Source: Oenococcus sp. UCMA 16435
GTDB taxonomy: Bacteria > Bacillota > Bacilli > Lactobacillales > Lactobacillaceae
DNA: 64,000 nt
Reading direction: 5' to 3'
NCBI GenBank assembly: GCA_004010835.2
Contig: CP030868.2
Span: forward strand, 620,001 to 684,000
Of the stretch, positions 1 to 9,598 are shown piece by piece. A model generated the notes under the pieces. That model did no database searches and was not told the DNA's origin. It saw only the letters and a program-made list of their open reading frames with translations. Position 1 is the first letter of the stretch, and each line of letters opens with the position of its first letter. The position numbers and the translations under genes were made by a program.

Positions 1-579
1 CCAATAGGGTCCCTTTTCGAAACAAATCAAATTGATGATTTGGTTAAGATGGTGTATCAAGTCACAAAAATAACTCATTCAAGCGATGTCTCAATAAGTG
101 GAGCCAACATGATTGCCGGTGCAGTAACGGCCGGAATCGCAAATTACTCATGGAACGATATCATTGATTATGCGATTAAAGCAAATAATTTGGGCTTAAA
201 ACTCGGATCGCCCACTTGGGCTGCTAAAAACAAAAATCGTCTAGAAATAGGGATCGATATAGCAGACAAGTACGTCAACGATGAAGACGAATTCAGCAAG
301 CAAATATATGAAACTCTAGGAACCGGAACCATGATTTCAGAGAGTATTCCAGCAGCTGTTTCGATGGCCTATTATGCAAAAGATGTTGAGAAATGCGCAA
401 TTCTATGTTCGAACCTCGGTGGAGATACAGACACAATCGGAGCAATGGCTACAGCAATTTGTGGTGCTAAGAACGGAGCATCAAACATTCCAATTGAGTG
501 GAAACAGCTGATAGATCAAGAAAATCCGCAACACAATATCGATAAACTCAGTGATAAAATCATGTCATTTAAAAACTAG
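1..579 (+). CDS. ADP-ribosylglycohydrolase family protein (5' end outside window)
   Basis: The reading frame is open from base 1, so this is the C-terminal part of a longer gene; the TTG at 40 is not a real start. The family removes ADP-ribose or cleaves related N-ribosides using two Mg ions. The motif GGDTDTIGA near residue 142 of the visible part is the family's metal-binding Asp signature. The next genes are an NCS1 permease and a PfkB kinase, a set that resembles E. coli yegTUV. I infer hydrolysis of an imported nucleoside-like substrate rather than protein de-ADP-ribosylation. The substrate is not shown by the sequence. Confidence 0.85.
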   Translation, partial: PIGSLFETNQIDDLVKMVYQVTKITHSSDVSISGANMIAGAVTAGIANYSWNDIIDYAIKANNLGLKLGSPTWAAKNKNRLEIGIDIADKYVNDEDEFSKQIYETLGTGTMISESIPAAVSMAYYAKDVEKCAILCSNLGGDTDTIGAMATAICGAKNGASNIPIEWKQLIDQENPQHNIDKLSDKIMSFKN

Positions 580-655
580 AAAAAATATTTTTATGAATAT
601 CAAATCAAGAATTTTTTAAGTTATTTTTATAGATTCCAAAAAAGGGGTTAAAAAA

Positions 656-2032
656 ATGAATGAAGATTCAATTAAAATAAAAGGATCAGAAAAAACACTA
701 ACACCGGGAAAACTTTTTTATAACTGGTTTGCTGCTAATATCGGAATATTAGGATTCGTCTATGGGGCTATCATTGTAAGCTATCATCTATCCTTTATGC
801 AATCAATCTTTGCAGCTCTAATCGGAGCCCTTTCATTCACGATACCAGGCTGGGTGGCAATGATCGGACAAAAAGAAGGAATTACAACCTTTAAATTGAG
901 CCGTGCTGCTTATGGAACTCGTGGAAACAAGATTCCAAACTTCATTGCCTGGATCAATATGATTGGTTGGGTCTCGGTTAACGTTTTAACAGGAACTTTA
1001 TTGCTTACAGCAATGTTTAAAACAATTAGCATTCCCAAAAATACATTTTCTGAAGCAGTAGCCTTAGCTATCTTCGGTGGATTAGTTATTGCCTCAGGTC
1101 TACTTAAAGAAAATATTTTAGCCAAAATTCAAACCTGGTTAAGCTGGATTTTTGGAATATTAACATTGTTCATTTTATTGATATTTCTATTTAAAGCAAA
1201 TTGGGCTGAAGCATATCATTTACCGTCAGGAAGCTGGATCAAAGGTTTTTTGCCAGCAATAAGTATCATCGCTGCAGGATCCGGAATTTCTTGGTCTATG
1301 GCTGCTGCTGACTGGGGTGCTTATGTAAAAGCCGATACTAAACCCTTTGCTACTTTTTGGAATACGACTTTGGGCGGAGCAATTCCACTTTTTGTCCTAA
1401 TGTCAGGAGGGGTTCTGTTAAGCACGATTTCCCCAAACTTAGCAAATGCCAGCGAACCATTTTCAGTTATGTATAACGTATTGCCAAATTGGTTCGGTTT
1501 TACTTATTTTCTAGTAGCAGTGGGCGGTTTAATTCCGCAATGTATTATATCGCTGCGTTCAGCAAGAATTAATCTATCAACCGTCGGCATCAAGGTCTCT
1601 CAAAAAGTGTCACTTACAATCCACGGAGCTATTGTTATATTAATTCCGATTTACGTTTTGTTTGTCTCTGGAAATTTTCTAAGCAGTTTTGAACTTTTTC
1701 TTAATTTTCTTGGAATTTGCCTGGCATCTTGGGTTGCCATCTTCTTATGCGACAGTGTAATGTACAGGAAAAAAGGATACGATATCAAATTAATGGAAAC
1801 TAATTCGCTTATACACTATAAATGGGATGGAATAATTTCTTGGGTTCTGGCTACCCTTATCGGACTGTTATTCACAAATAACGCAATTTGGAATGGGCCG
1901 TTTGCCAGAGGAATATTTAGAAATAATAGTTTAGGTGTCTTCATTTCCGGAATCATCGCAATTGTATTCATGTTAATTTTCTACTCATTTAAAAGAATGG
2001 ACAAACACGGTTCAAAGGAGTCGGCGATATGA
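656..2032 (+). CDS. NCS1-family cytosine/purine-type permease
   Basis: This 458-residue integral membrane protein has about 12 hydrophobic segments, the usual size for NCS1 symporters such as CodB. It would import a nucleobase, nucleoside or related compound with H+ or Na+. The N-terminal part (NWFAANIGILGFVYGA) and the central SWSMAAADWGAYVKADT segment resemble the family's conserved helices. The start at 656 has a GGGG Shine-Dalgarno about 9 bases upstream. Its last four bases overlap the start of the kinase gene (ATGA), so the two are translationally coupled. Substrate specificity cannot be read from the sequence. Confidence 0.85.
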   Translation: MNEDSIKIKGSEKTLTPGKLFYNWFAANIGILGFVYGAIIVSYHLSFMQSIFAALIGALSFTIPGWVAMIGQKEGITTFKLSRAAYGTRGNKIPNFIAWINMIGWVSVNVLTGTLLLTAMFKTISIPKNTFSEAVALAIFGGLVIASGLLKENILAKIQTWLSWIFGILTLFILLIFLFKANWAEAYHLPSGSWIKGFLPAISIIAAGSGISWSMAAADWGAYVKADTKPFATFWNTTLGGAIPLFVLMSGGVLLSTISPNLANASEPFSVMYNVLPNWFGFTYFLVAVGGLIPQCIISLRSARINLSTVGIKVSQKVSLTIHGAIVILIPIYVLFVSGNFLSSFELFLNFLGICLASWVAIFLCDSVMYRKKGYDIKLMETNSLIHYKWDGIISWVLATLIGLLFTNNAIWNGPFARGIFRNNSLGVFISGIIAIVFMLIFYSFKRMDKHGSKESAI

Positions 2033-2910
2033 ATAAGACTTTAGTAATTGGAGCAGCTTTTGTCGACGTGATTGTTAATGTACCAAAACTGCCAAAATCA
2101 GGAGACGACGTTACCGGGAATCTCAAATCGTATACAGTTGGCGGTTCGGCATTTAATGTTTTTGGAGCTTTAAAACACGAAAAAATCGATACCGATTTAT
2201 TTATACCGGTTGGCGATGGAAACTATGCAAATCAAGTCAAAGAAAAAATGAATGAATTAAAAATTCCGATAAAATTGCCAATTAAAGGGGGCGACAACGG
2301 GTGGGATATTTGCTTTATCGAGCCCGGAGGAGAAAGAAGCTTTTTAACAATACAAGGTGTTGAGCAAAAGTGGCAAACGGAATGGTTTAACAAAATCAAT
2401 ATCGATGAATATAAATATTTTTATTTAAGCGGATATGAGATGGAAAGTGAAAATGCTGCCAATGTAATTCTCAAAGAACTGCAGAAACGCAATCAGGAAT
2501 CATTTGTATTATTTGATGCATCCCCTCGCATTTCCTCTATACCCAAAACAACAATTCAGAAAATCATGCAAAAAAACGTAATTATAAATTGCAATAAAGA
2601 AGAAATAAATTATTTCATGTTAAAGGGACAGTCACTTAAAGAAAAAGCAAGAAAAATTTATGAGAAAACAAAAAGCCCGGTCATAGTCACTTTAGGAGAG
2701 GAAGGAAGTTATTACTATGATGGGAATGACCATGTAATTCCTTCTGAAAAAAAACGTAAGATTATCAACACAATCGGAGCTGGAGATACTCATTGTGGTG
2801 GTATTTTAGCAGGTTTGAGTAAAGATATGACTTTTAAAGATTCCGTCATATTAGCAAACGATCTTTCCGGCGTGGTAGTGCAAAGAGAAAGCGGCAGCCT
2901 GCAAATATAA
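2029..2910 (+). CDS. PfkB-family carbohydrate/nucleoside kinase
   Basis: A 293-residue ribokinase-fold kinase. The N-terminal GGSAFNVFGAL matches the PfkB substrate-binding signature. NTIGAGDTHCGG near residue 250 is the second signature and contains the anion hole and catalytic Asp (about 253). Family members phosphorylate ribose, nucleosides or pseudouridine with ATP. The start overlaps the permease stop (ATGA). Next to an ADP-ribosylglycohydrolase and a permease, the likely role is to trap the sugar or nucleoside released after uptake, as YegV is thought to do. The exact substrate is unknown. Confidence 0.85.
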   Translation: MNKTLVIGAAFVDVIVNVPKLPKSGDDVTGNLKSYTVGGSAFNVFGALKHEKIDTDLFIPVGDGNYANQVKEKMNELKIPIKLPIKGGDNGWDICFIEPGGERSFLTIQGVEQKWQTEWFNKINIDEYKYFYLSGYEMESENAANVILKELQKRNQESFVLFDASPRISSIPKTTIQKIMQKNVIINCNKEEINYFMLKGQSLKEKARKIYEKTKSPVIVTLGEEGSYYYDGNDHVIPSEKKRKIINTIGAGDTHCGGILAGLSKDMTFKDSVILANDLSGVVVQRESGSLQI

Positions 2911-2947
2911 AATATAGACAAGTTCCACAATTTAAAATAATAAAAAC

Positions 2948-2998
2948 AAAAGCAACTCAATATTTACGCTTAATTGGAATAAATCTTGAGTTGCTTTT
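2948..2998. terminator. Bidirectional rho-independent terminator
   Basis: A 13-bp perfect inverted repeat (AAAAGCAACTCAA and its complement) has A/T tracts on both sides and a loop of about 25 bases. It lies between the convergent PfkB kinase gene (+) and the end of the accessory Sec operon (-) and can serve both. Confidence 0.8.
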
Positions 2999-3076
2999 TG
3001 ATTATAAAATTAAAAATACAAAATTTCGTTAATTAAATATTGGGCTATATAAATGTATTATTTAAATTCAGGTATT

Positions 3077-3292
3077 TCATTTTCCGATAACAGAAAAAAG
3101 GCTATATACAATTCCAGAAATAACAATAACCACAATTATAAAAGAGACAGCCATTTGGAAATTAGAGAATTTATTAGTCGATTTTTTATCGGATTTTTTT
3201 TGGTAGCGCATTTTCGATAAATCATGATTGATATTTTCTTGCAAAGGGCTATTTGTATTTGTCTCGTTTGAATTTTTATTCTTCTTATCCAA
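3077..3292 (-). CDS. Small single-pass membrane protein, Asp4/SecE-like candidate
   Basis: A 71-residue protein with a hydrophilic Lys/Asn-rich N-terminus and one C-terminal membrane segment (about residues 47-68). It is the last gene of the accessory Sec locus, directly after gtfB. In streptococcal loci asp4 (SecE-like) and asp5 (SecG-like) occupy this position. The topology of a short charged N-terminus and a C-terminal helix fits a SecE-like subunit of the SecY2 channel. The assignment rests on position and topology rather than a strong sequence motif. No second Asp5-like gene is visible next to it. Confidence 0.5.
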   Translation of the reverse strand: MDKKNKNSNETNTNSPLQENINHDLSKMRYQKKSDKKSTNKFSNFQMAVSFIIVVIVISGIVYSLFSVIGK

Positions 3293-3318
3293 TTAACGCT
3301 ACTCCCTTCATAATTTTC

Positions 3319-4647
3319 TTATTGTAGTATCCTTCGGTAATCTTCAGGTGTCGATCTAACAAGGTGGTTCTTTTGCTGTGAGAGCTCCTTATACAAAATA
3401 TTTTTATCTGAAATAATTTGTTTGATTCTCCTAATCATTAAATCAGCTCTATTAGGATCATAAACTAAGTCATCACTAACATACAAAGGAGCATGACAGG
3501 TATTTGTAAAGGACATAATTAATTGCTGATTTATAAAAGCATTTCTAACAGCGGATAATATTTGATTTCCATGATTAATATCAAAATAATAATTTGACCG
3601 AGAAAATAACCTATTCAACAAATTTTTTTGAATATTTGGATATAATTGTACATTTTTAAAACCAGAAAATTTCATTAATTTATCTGACATTTCAGTTAAT
3701 GAAGCAACCGAAAAATGCATTTCGGGCAAAGCTTTGACTAATTTTTCAAACTGTTCAAGCTGATCAGAATTTGTCAAAAGCAAAGCATTGGCTTTCGCAT
3801 CATTTTTTTCCTGATAACGATAAAGCATACTTAGATATTTTACTTTTTCTAATCCAGCTCCACGATATTCCTTTTGAAAACGCTGATAATCATAATAATT
3901 TTGAAAAACAACCTTTTTTGTTCGTTGCTTGCTATCATTTAAAATTACCTGCATATTACCAGGAATTTTATCTTTGATTCTCTCGTTCCAAAAAAGAATA
4001 TCCTCGCCTCTCTCCTGCAACTTATAAGAAACGAGCATTGGAGTCGAAAGTGAATTATAAAAAATTCGATCCACGGACAGACTATTTTTTTTGAAAAAAT
4101 AAAGAAGAAATTCAGTTTTGGATTTAAAAATTTCAACTTTTTCAGAATTGCTAAGAATAATATCACCCGTTTGAAAATTTTCGACAATTATTTCTTTACC
4201 AAACTGATTAAAATAACTTTTCAAAATCGCTTTACCAGTTTTGTCGCATACCGTTTCGGCAAAACGCAAACCAAAACAATTATATGAATCTACCAATCTA
4301 ATGACACCATCACGGTCAAACCATTCTACCGTCTCGACTATTCTGTGATATGCCAAAGGAGAAAAATAGTTTATTTTTCCGCGTTTCTGATCACCATCAA
4401 AAATCTCCGCATAATTATTATTGCCCCTAATTTCCCAAAATTTAGGAACTCGAATCTGATAAAAGCTTTTTGCTTTTGTTGTTTGGTTGCTATAATAACC
4501 AGCGAAAAAAGCATAGGGTGAAATAATATTTTTCGGCAGGAAACCGTTGTCATTAATTACAACCGTTTGATTGTCATAACCAGAAAAAATTAATGATTGA
4601 TAAAGGTCTTGACTGCCTTGATCAAAGTTATCAAATAAGTTAATCAT
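3319..4647 (-). CDS. gtfB: Accessory Sec glycosylation chaperone GtfB
   Basis: A 442-residue GtfB-like protein. In known systems GtfB forms a complex with GtfA and presents the serine-rich adhesin for O-GlcNAc addition; it has a glycosyltransferase fold but no catalytic activity. The N-terminus (MINLFDNFDQGSQDLYQSL, SGYDNQTVVINDNGFLP) is typical of the family and the length fits. Its start overlaps the end of gtfA by eight bases, with a GAGGG ribosome-binding site inside gtfA. Operon order gtf3-gtfA-gtfB-small membrane protein supports the call. Confidence 0.9.
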   Translation of the reverse strand: MINLFDNFDQGSQDLYQSLIFSGYDNQTVVINDNGFLPKNIISPYAFFAGYYSNQTTKAKSFYQIRVPKFWEIRGNNNYAEIFDGDQKRGKINYFSPLAYHRIVETVEWFDRDGVIRLVDSYNCFGLRFAETVCDKTGKAILKSYFNQFGKEIIVENFQTGDIILSNSEKVEIFKSKTEFLLYFFKKNSLSVDRIFYNSLSTPMLVSYKLQERGEDILFWNERIKDKIPGNMQVILNDSKQRTKKVVFQNYYDYQRFQKEYRGAGLEKVKYLSMLYRYQEKNDAKANALLLTNSDQLEQFEKLVKALPEMHFSVASLTEMSDKLMKFSGFKNVQLYPNIQKNLLNRLFSRSNYYFDINHGNQILSAVRNAFINQQLIMSFTNTCHAPLYVSDDLVYDPNRADLMIRRIKQIISDKNILYKELSQQKNHLVRSTPEDYRRILQ

Positions 4648-6145
4648 TAAGTCCCTCTAAAAGATCCTTCCATTTAGTTTCAATTTTATTAGTCATAAAT
4701 TTTGTGGAAATTTGATAAGACTTTTCTCGAAAAGCTTCTAAATTAACTTTAGTAAACAAATCTACGATCCTTTGTGACATTTCATCGAGATTATAATGTT
4801 CTTCATCATTGCGATCCGAAGAAATCAAAAAACCATTTTTATCATTTTGAACAAAAGTTTGATTGCCATAAGGAACGTTAAAACCAATTATCGGCAAACC
4901 AGATCCAATTGCTTCAAGCAAAGTCAATCCAAATCCTTCACTTGTAGATGAAGATAGATAAAGCTGATATTGCTTATAAATATCGGATAGATCAGTATGG
5001 CCCTTAAGATGGATATAATCAGAAGCATCTAATCGCTTAATTAAAGAATTTAATTGATGTTCCTGACCTCCTTTTCCATAAATATCAAAAGTTATTTGTG
5101 GAATAATTTTATGGGCGCCAACAACAGACTTAATTGCCCAATCAATGTGTTTTTCGGTCGCAATACGGGAAGCAGTCATAACAGAAAATTGTTTTCTTGG
5201 CTTTGCTGGGTAAATTAATTGGTCAATACTTCCTACTGGAATATCATAAATTTCGGGAGACATCGAGGTATATCTTAAAAAATGTTTTCTTAAAACATCT
5301 CTTTGCTTTTCCGTGGCAGTAATGAAAAAATTAATGTGATTGGCATTTTCAAATTGAAACTCATAAAAATTGTTCCAAAGTATATAATCCTCATCTGTAA
5401 AACTTTTATTAAAATGATCTGCGTGAATAACAACACCAACTTTGGCGTGTCCTTTGGCTTTCATAATCGCTGGTCCAATGCCAGTCGAACGATCAATAAT
5501 AACAACATCCTTTTTGGCTAATTTTAAAGATGATACAAAATATTCAACAAGTTCCTCTTTTGAATAAAATATATGATCAGGAAAACGATAAAGACTATTC
5601 TTATCATCGATTATTTCTTCATAAGCCGTACTACCGTCTTGGTTAAAAAAACAACGCAAATATATATGAGCTCTATTATCCTTTGGTGCATAATATTCTG
5701 AAAAAATACGACCATAAGTATAATAATCTTTCCTAATTAGTTTTCCATCAGAAACAAATTCAACCCTTTCAACTAAATTATCGCTATTTCTTTTTAGGTA
5801 AGCTGTCGCTATTTTATTCGTTTGATTAAAAAAATAACGCACAAAGTTTGAATGAATTTCTTTTTTGATTGGATTCTCTGAAAAATTTTTTTCCAATTCC
5901 AATAAACTATAAGTAGTTGGTGAAATTTTAAAATCAGTAAAATACTCATAAAGCCATATTATTTCCCGATCCTCAAAGCCAATATTTTTTGTTAAATGCT
6001 CGATATTTTCTCCAAGAATCAGATCGGTAAAAACAAACTTTGCCTCTTGTTTTAATTTGCGAAAAATTTTTGCTCGGTAAACTTGTGCATACTCAACTCC
6101 ACTACTGGCCCAGCCGATTCCTAAATTAAAATTATAAATAGTCAC
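4640..6145 (-). CDS. gtfA: Accessory Sec glycosyltransferase GtfA
   Basis: A 501-residue GT4-type transferase that, with GtfB, adds the first GlcNAc to Ser/Thr of the serine-rich adhesin in the cytoplasm. The N-terminus (TIYNFNLGIGWASSGVEYAQ) is the hallmark of the family. The C-terminal Rossmann domain has the donor-site motif SSSTSEGFGLTLLEAIGSG (E-x7-E type) near residues 395-415. The start is GTG at 6145 with GAGG six bases upstream. It overlaps the gtf3 stop by 14 bases. Full length and no key residue visibly missing. Confidence 0.93.
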   Translation of the reverse strand: MTIYNFNLGIGWASSGVEYAQVYRAKIFRKLKQEAKFVFTDLILGENIEHLTKNIGFEDREIIWLYEYFTDFKISPTTYSLLELEKNFSENPIKKEIHSNFVRYFFNQTNKIATAYLKRNSDNLVERVEFVSDGKLIRKDYYTYGRIFSEYYAPKDNRAHIYLRCFFNQDGSTAYEEIIDDKNSLYRFPDHIFYSKEELVEYFVSSLKLAKKDVVIIDRSTGIGPAIMKAKGHAKVGVVIHADHFNKSFTDEDYILWNNFYEFQFENANHINFFITATEKQRDVLRKHFLRYTSMSPEIYDIPVGSIDQLIYPAKPRKQFSVMTASRIATEKHIDWAIKSVVGAHKIIPQITFDIYGKGGQEHQLNSLIKRLDASDYIHLKGHTDLSDIYKQYQLYLSSSTSEGFGLTLLEAIGSGLPIIGFNVPYGNQTFVQNDKNGFLISSDRNDEEHYNLDEMSQRIVDLFTKVNLEAFREKSYQISTKFMTNKIETKWKDLLEGLND

Positions 6146-7181
6146 GATAAGCCTCTTTTTTCATAAATGCAGTTCCAATAGAGTCGATTAAAGCCTTTTT
6201 TGTAAAATAGCCGGTTCTGAGTAATGGTGCGAAATTCTCAACATTTTTAATCATCTCAGCATATTTATTAGCAGAAAAATTGTCTATAATTTCGTTTGCT
6301 TCTGATAATGAAGATGCAACGAAACCAAGACGATTATCTTCAATAATTTTCTCTATCGAAATTCCTCGATTGGCAATTACCGGTATACCAGCGGAAATAT
6401 AAGTTGATAATTTATACGAAAGATTTAAGTGGGAATATTCCTTCTCAGCCTGATTGCTAATATTCTCGCTCCAAACTAAGCCAAAACCATCCGTTAAAGC
6501 ATTTAATAAAGAAAAATCATTTTTCCAACCACTGAATATCACATTCGAATTGTTTTCACTATCAAAATCAATTGGCTGATCCGAAAAAACTTCTAACTGG
6601 TTTGAGAAAGTCCAATTTTTAACAAAAGGAAAACGCTTTGGACTGCCAGCAAAATAAAATTTTTTTGTAAACCTTTTTGGAATAATATCAATATTATTAA
6701 GGTGATCCCACATGCCTTGTATAATAATCTTACTTTTTAAACCATAAGAGATAAGTTTATCAGCCATTGCATTGTTTGGTAAAATGATTGCATTTGCTAA
6801 ATTGAAAAGCTCAATATGTTTAGCCATTAAATAAGCATTGTTCTGGAACATTAACGGGATAAAATCATGCATGAAAACAATTAGTTTAATGCGTTTATAG
6901 CTCTTTAATTTTTTTATCAATAACTCGTCAAATTCAGTTCCATTCCACGACGGAAGCTGTAAAACGACAAGATCGCCAAAACTAACGCTAGCAATCATTC
7001 CATCAATTCTTTTACTCATCTCTTGGTAGGTATCGGTTTTAATCGGGTAAGAATAAATACCAATTTCTTTAAATCCAAGTTCTTGTGCAACTGAAGCTAC
7101 CATATTTTGAGAAATCATTGCTGTGCTTTTTGGAGACTGTCCATAAATATTTGTGATATGCATTTTCATCTTTGTATTCAT
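6132..7181 (-). CDS. Gtf3/Nss-type glucosyltransferase for the serine-rich adhesin
   Basis: A 349-residue protein whose N-terminus (HITNIYGQSPKSTAMISQNM) resembles Gtf3/Nss proteins of streptococcal accessory Sec loci. Those proteins add glucose to the GlcNAc placed by GtfA/GtfB. The C-terminal part has LSYKLSTYISAGIPVIA, a nucleotide-sugar binding helix typical of GT-B folds. It sits between secA2 (59 bp upstream) and gtfA (overlapping). Several nearby Met codons (7181, 7169, 7163) could start translation and none has a strong ribosome-binding site. It is the only extra glycosyltransferase in the locus, so the predicted glycan is short. Confidence 0.82.
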   Translation of the reverse strand: MNTKMKMHITNIYGQSPKSTAMISQNMVASVAQELGFKEIGIYSYPIKTDTYQEMSKRIDGMIASVSFGDLVVLQLPSWNGTEFDELLIKKLKSYKRIKLIVFMHDFIPLMFQNNAYLMAKHIELFNLANAIILPNNAMADKLISYGLKSKIIIQGMWDHLNNIDIIPKRFTKKFYFAGSPKRFPFVKNWTFSNQLEVFSDQPIDFDSENNSNVIFSGWKNDFSLLNALTDGFGLVWSENISNQAEKEYSHLNLSYKLSTYISAGIPVIANRGISIEKIIEDNRLGFVASSLSEANEIIDNFSANKYAEMIKNVENFAPLLRTGYFTKKALIDSIGTAFMKKEAYRDYL

Positions 7182-7240
7182 AATAATATAGGAATAAAAA
7201 CTAACTATATAATCCTTCCAATAATCTTGATTAAATTTAT

Positions 7241-9598
7241 CTAAGGGAATAAAATAGAAACTTCATTATCTTCTTCCACCAGATCACTCAGCATAAAGTT
7301 CTTCAATCCTGATAGCATAATTTTTCTTTTCATTAAATTATAAGAGGATACTGCCTCGCGCTGATATTCGTAAAGTGGATTTTTCTGTGAATATTGTCGA
7401 CTAATTACCGCTAATTTAATTTGCTGAAGATTGTCAACCTGCTCAATCCAAGAGCTATCAATTGCTTTTAAAATTGATATTTTTTCAAAGTTAGCTAGTT
7501 GCTGATCATTCTTTAAAACAAACTGGCGATCTTTCATTTTGTCTTTTACCATTTTAATTAAATAATTTTTTATAGATTTCCGATCACCATTCTTAGGCAA
7601 ATCAAAGCTAAAATCATAATTTAAATTATCGAGAACGTATCGTGACAAATTTTCAAACAGGAGATTTCCCGGACTTGATAGAAAAATATCAAATGTTTTC
7701 GAAGCAAGAGTGATAATTTGTTGATTAAGAAGTTCCTTAGAAAAAATAATTTTATTACGTGCTTGATAAACAATTTCACGTTGAATTCGTAGATTTTCAT
7801 CGAATTCAAGGGATTGAATCCTTGCGTCATGGGACTGCTCGTCTTCATACTTTTGTATCTTCGTAACTAGGCTAGTGAATTTTCGACGAGTTAACGTTTT
7901 TGGATTATTCATATTGATTCTATTTGATTTTTTTTCAAAATATTTTCTAATCCAATCAGGGCCTTCTTTAATTAACAAATTATCTTCCAGCGAAACATAA
8001 AATTGGCTAAGACCGGGATCGCCTTGGCGCCCAGCTCGGCCTCTAAGCTGTTCATCAATTCGATTGCTCTTCATGTGCTCGCTTCCAATAACTGCTAATC
8101 CTCCCAATTGAGTAACACCAGATCCAAGTTTAATATCGGTACCGCGTCCAGCCATTGACGTTGCAACAGTAACCGCACCAAGTTGACCTGCTTCGGCGAT
8201 AATTTCGGCTTCTTTTGGAATATTATATGCATTCAATACATTGTGTGGGATCCCCTGTTCCAATAAAATCTTTGAATAAATTTCCGACATTGTCACAGAT
8301 TCGGTTACAAGCAAAATGGGCTGCCCTTTTTTATGAAGTGATTTAGCCAGTTTTATCAGAGCCGAAATTTTCTCTGGCAATGAAAGAAAGATTTTGTCAG
8401 TCAAATCTTTACGAACTACATGACGATTAGTAGGAATTGAAATAACTTCCATATTGTAAGTCTCTAAAAATTCTGATTTTGCAGTTTTAGCAGTACCAGT
8501 CATACCAGAAATTTTGTGAAACATTCTAAATAAATTCTGATAAGTTATAGAAGCCATCGCCCTTGTTTCCGGAGTTGTTTCTATATGTTCTTTTGTTTCA
8601 ATTGCTTGGTGAAGACCAGATTGCAATTTCGTGCCCTCCATTACTCTCCCATTTACTGAATCAAGCAATTTAACCTTTTGATCCTCAACAACATAATCAC
8701 GATTTATTTTAAATAGTTGATGGGCTTTTAAAGCCAATTCAATGTGCTTAAAAAGTTCTTTGTATTTTTCGCTAAATAAATTATCTATATCAAAAAAATG
8801 TTCAGCTTCATTAATTCCGTGTTCGGTTAACCAAACGTTTTTTTCTTGATCATCAAGACGAAAATCAAGTTTCTTTTCCAAAGTAAGAATAAAATTGTCA
8901 CTGATTTGATATAAATTCGATTGAACTCGGGGAGCTCCAGAAATAATCAGAGGCATTTGTGCACTATCCAGCAAAACCGAATCAACCTCATCAATCAAAA
9001 CATAATTGAAAGCTCTCATATATTTTTGCTCAGCGAAAGTTGATAAATTATCGATTAAATAATCGAAACCTAAAGCATAGCTCGTTGTATAGACTATATC
9101 CGACGCATAAATAGCCTTTTTTTGATTCTCTTTAATTTCCTTTTCTCGATCGACACCAACCGAAATGGATAAACCAAGCCAACGATAAACTTTCCCCATC
9201 TCCTGAGCATCACGTTCGGCTAAATAGGAATTTGCCGTTACTAAGATTGCGCCTTTACCATCAAGAGCGTTTAAGTATACAGGCATAGTAGCTGTCAATG
9301 TTTTGCCTTCACCTGTTTTCATTTCTGCGATATTTCCTTGGTGAAGAACGATTCCTCCCAGTACTTGTACGTCGAAGGGAAACATTGATAGAATTCTTCT
9401 ATCAGCCTCTCGAACAACCGCAAAAGCCTCCGGCAACAAATCATCAAGACTTTCACCTTTTTTCAAACGGTCCTTAAAGACTTTCGTTTGGTTTTTTAAC
9501 ATATCGTCAGATAAAGAAGCCATTTTCGATGAGTAGCTATTTACACGATCTACAATTTTAAAAAGTTTTTTAATTCTAACGTCTTTTGCTTTATACAT
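7241..9598 (-). CDS. secA2: Accessory Sec translocase ATPase SecA2
   Basis: A 785-residue SecA2, the motor that pushes the glycosylated adhesin through SecY2. Visible motifs are Walker A (MKTGEGKTLTATMP, about residue 95), Walker B/DEAD-like LIDEVDSVLLDS, TSMAGRGTDIKLG and the QLRGRAGRQGDPG helicase motif. It is shorter than housekeeping SecA and lacks the C-terminal Cys-rich zinc site, as usual for SecA2. The start overlaps the end of asp3 by eight bases. Its place inside the asp/gtf operon separates it from the housekeeping secA. Confidence 0.95.
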   Translation of the reverse strand: MYKAKDVRIKKLFKIVDRVNSYSSKMASLSDDMLKNQTKVFKDRLKKGESLDDLLPEAFAVVREADRRILSMFPFDVQVLGGIVLHQGNIAEMKTGEGKTLTATMPVYLNALDGKGAILVTANSYLAERDAQEMGKVYRWLGLSISVGVDREKEIKENQKKAIYASDIVYTTSYALGFDYLIDNLSTFAEQKYMRAFNYVLIDEVDSVLLDSAQMPLIISGAPRVQSNLYQISDNFILTLEKKLDFRLDDQEKNVWLTEHGINEAEHFFDIDNLFSEKYKELFKHIELALKAHQLFKINRDYVVEDQKVKLLDSVNGRVMEGTKLQSGLHQAIETKEHIETTPETRAMASITYQNLFRMFHKISGMTGTAKTAKSEFLETYNMEVISIPTNRHVVRKDLTDKIFLSLPEKISALIKLAKSLHKKGQPILLVTESVTMSEIYSKILLEQGIPHNVLNAYNIPKEAEIIAEAGQLGAVTVATSMAGRGTDIKLGSGVTQLGGLAVIGSEHMKSNRIDEQLRGRAGRQGDPGLSQFYVSLEDNLLIKEGPDWIRKYFEKKSNRINMNNPKTLTRRKFTSLVTKIQKYEDEQSHDARIQSLEFDENLRIQREIVYQARNKIIFSKELLNQQIITLASKTFDIFLSSPGNLLFENLSRYVLDNLNYDFSFDLPKNGDRKSIKNYLIKMVKDKMKDRQFVLKNDQQLANFEKISILKAIDSSWIEQVDNLQQIKLAVISRQYSQKNPLYEYQREAVSSYNLMKRKIMLSGLKNFMLSDLVEEDNEVSILFP

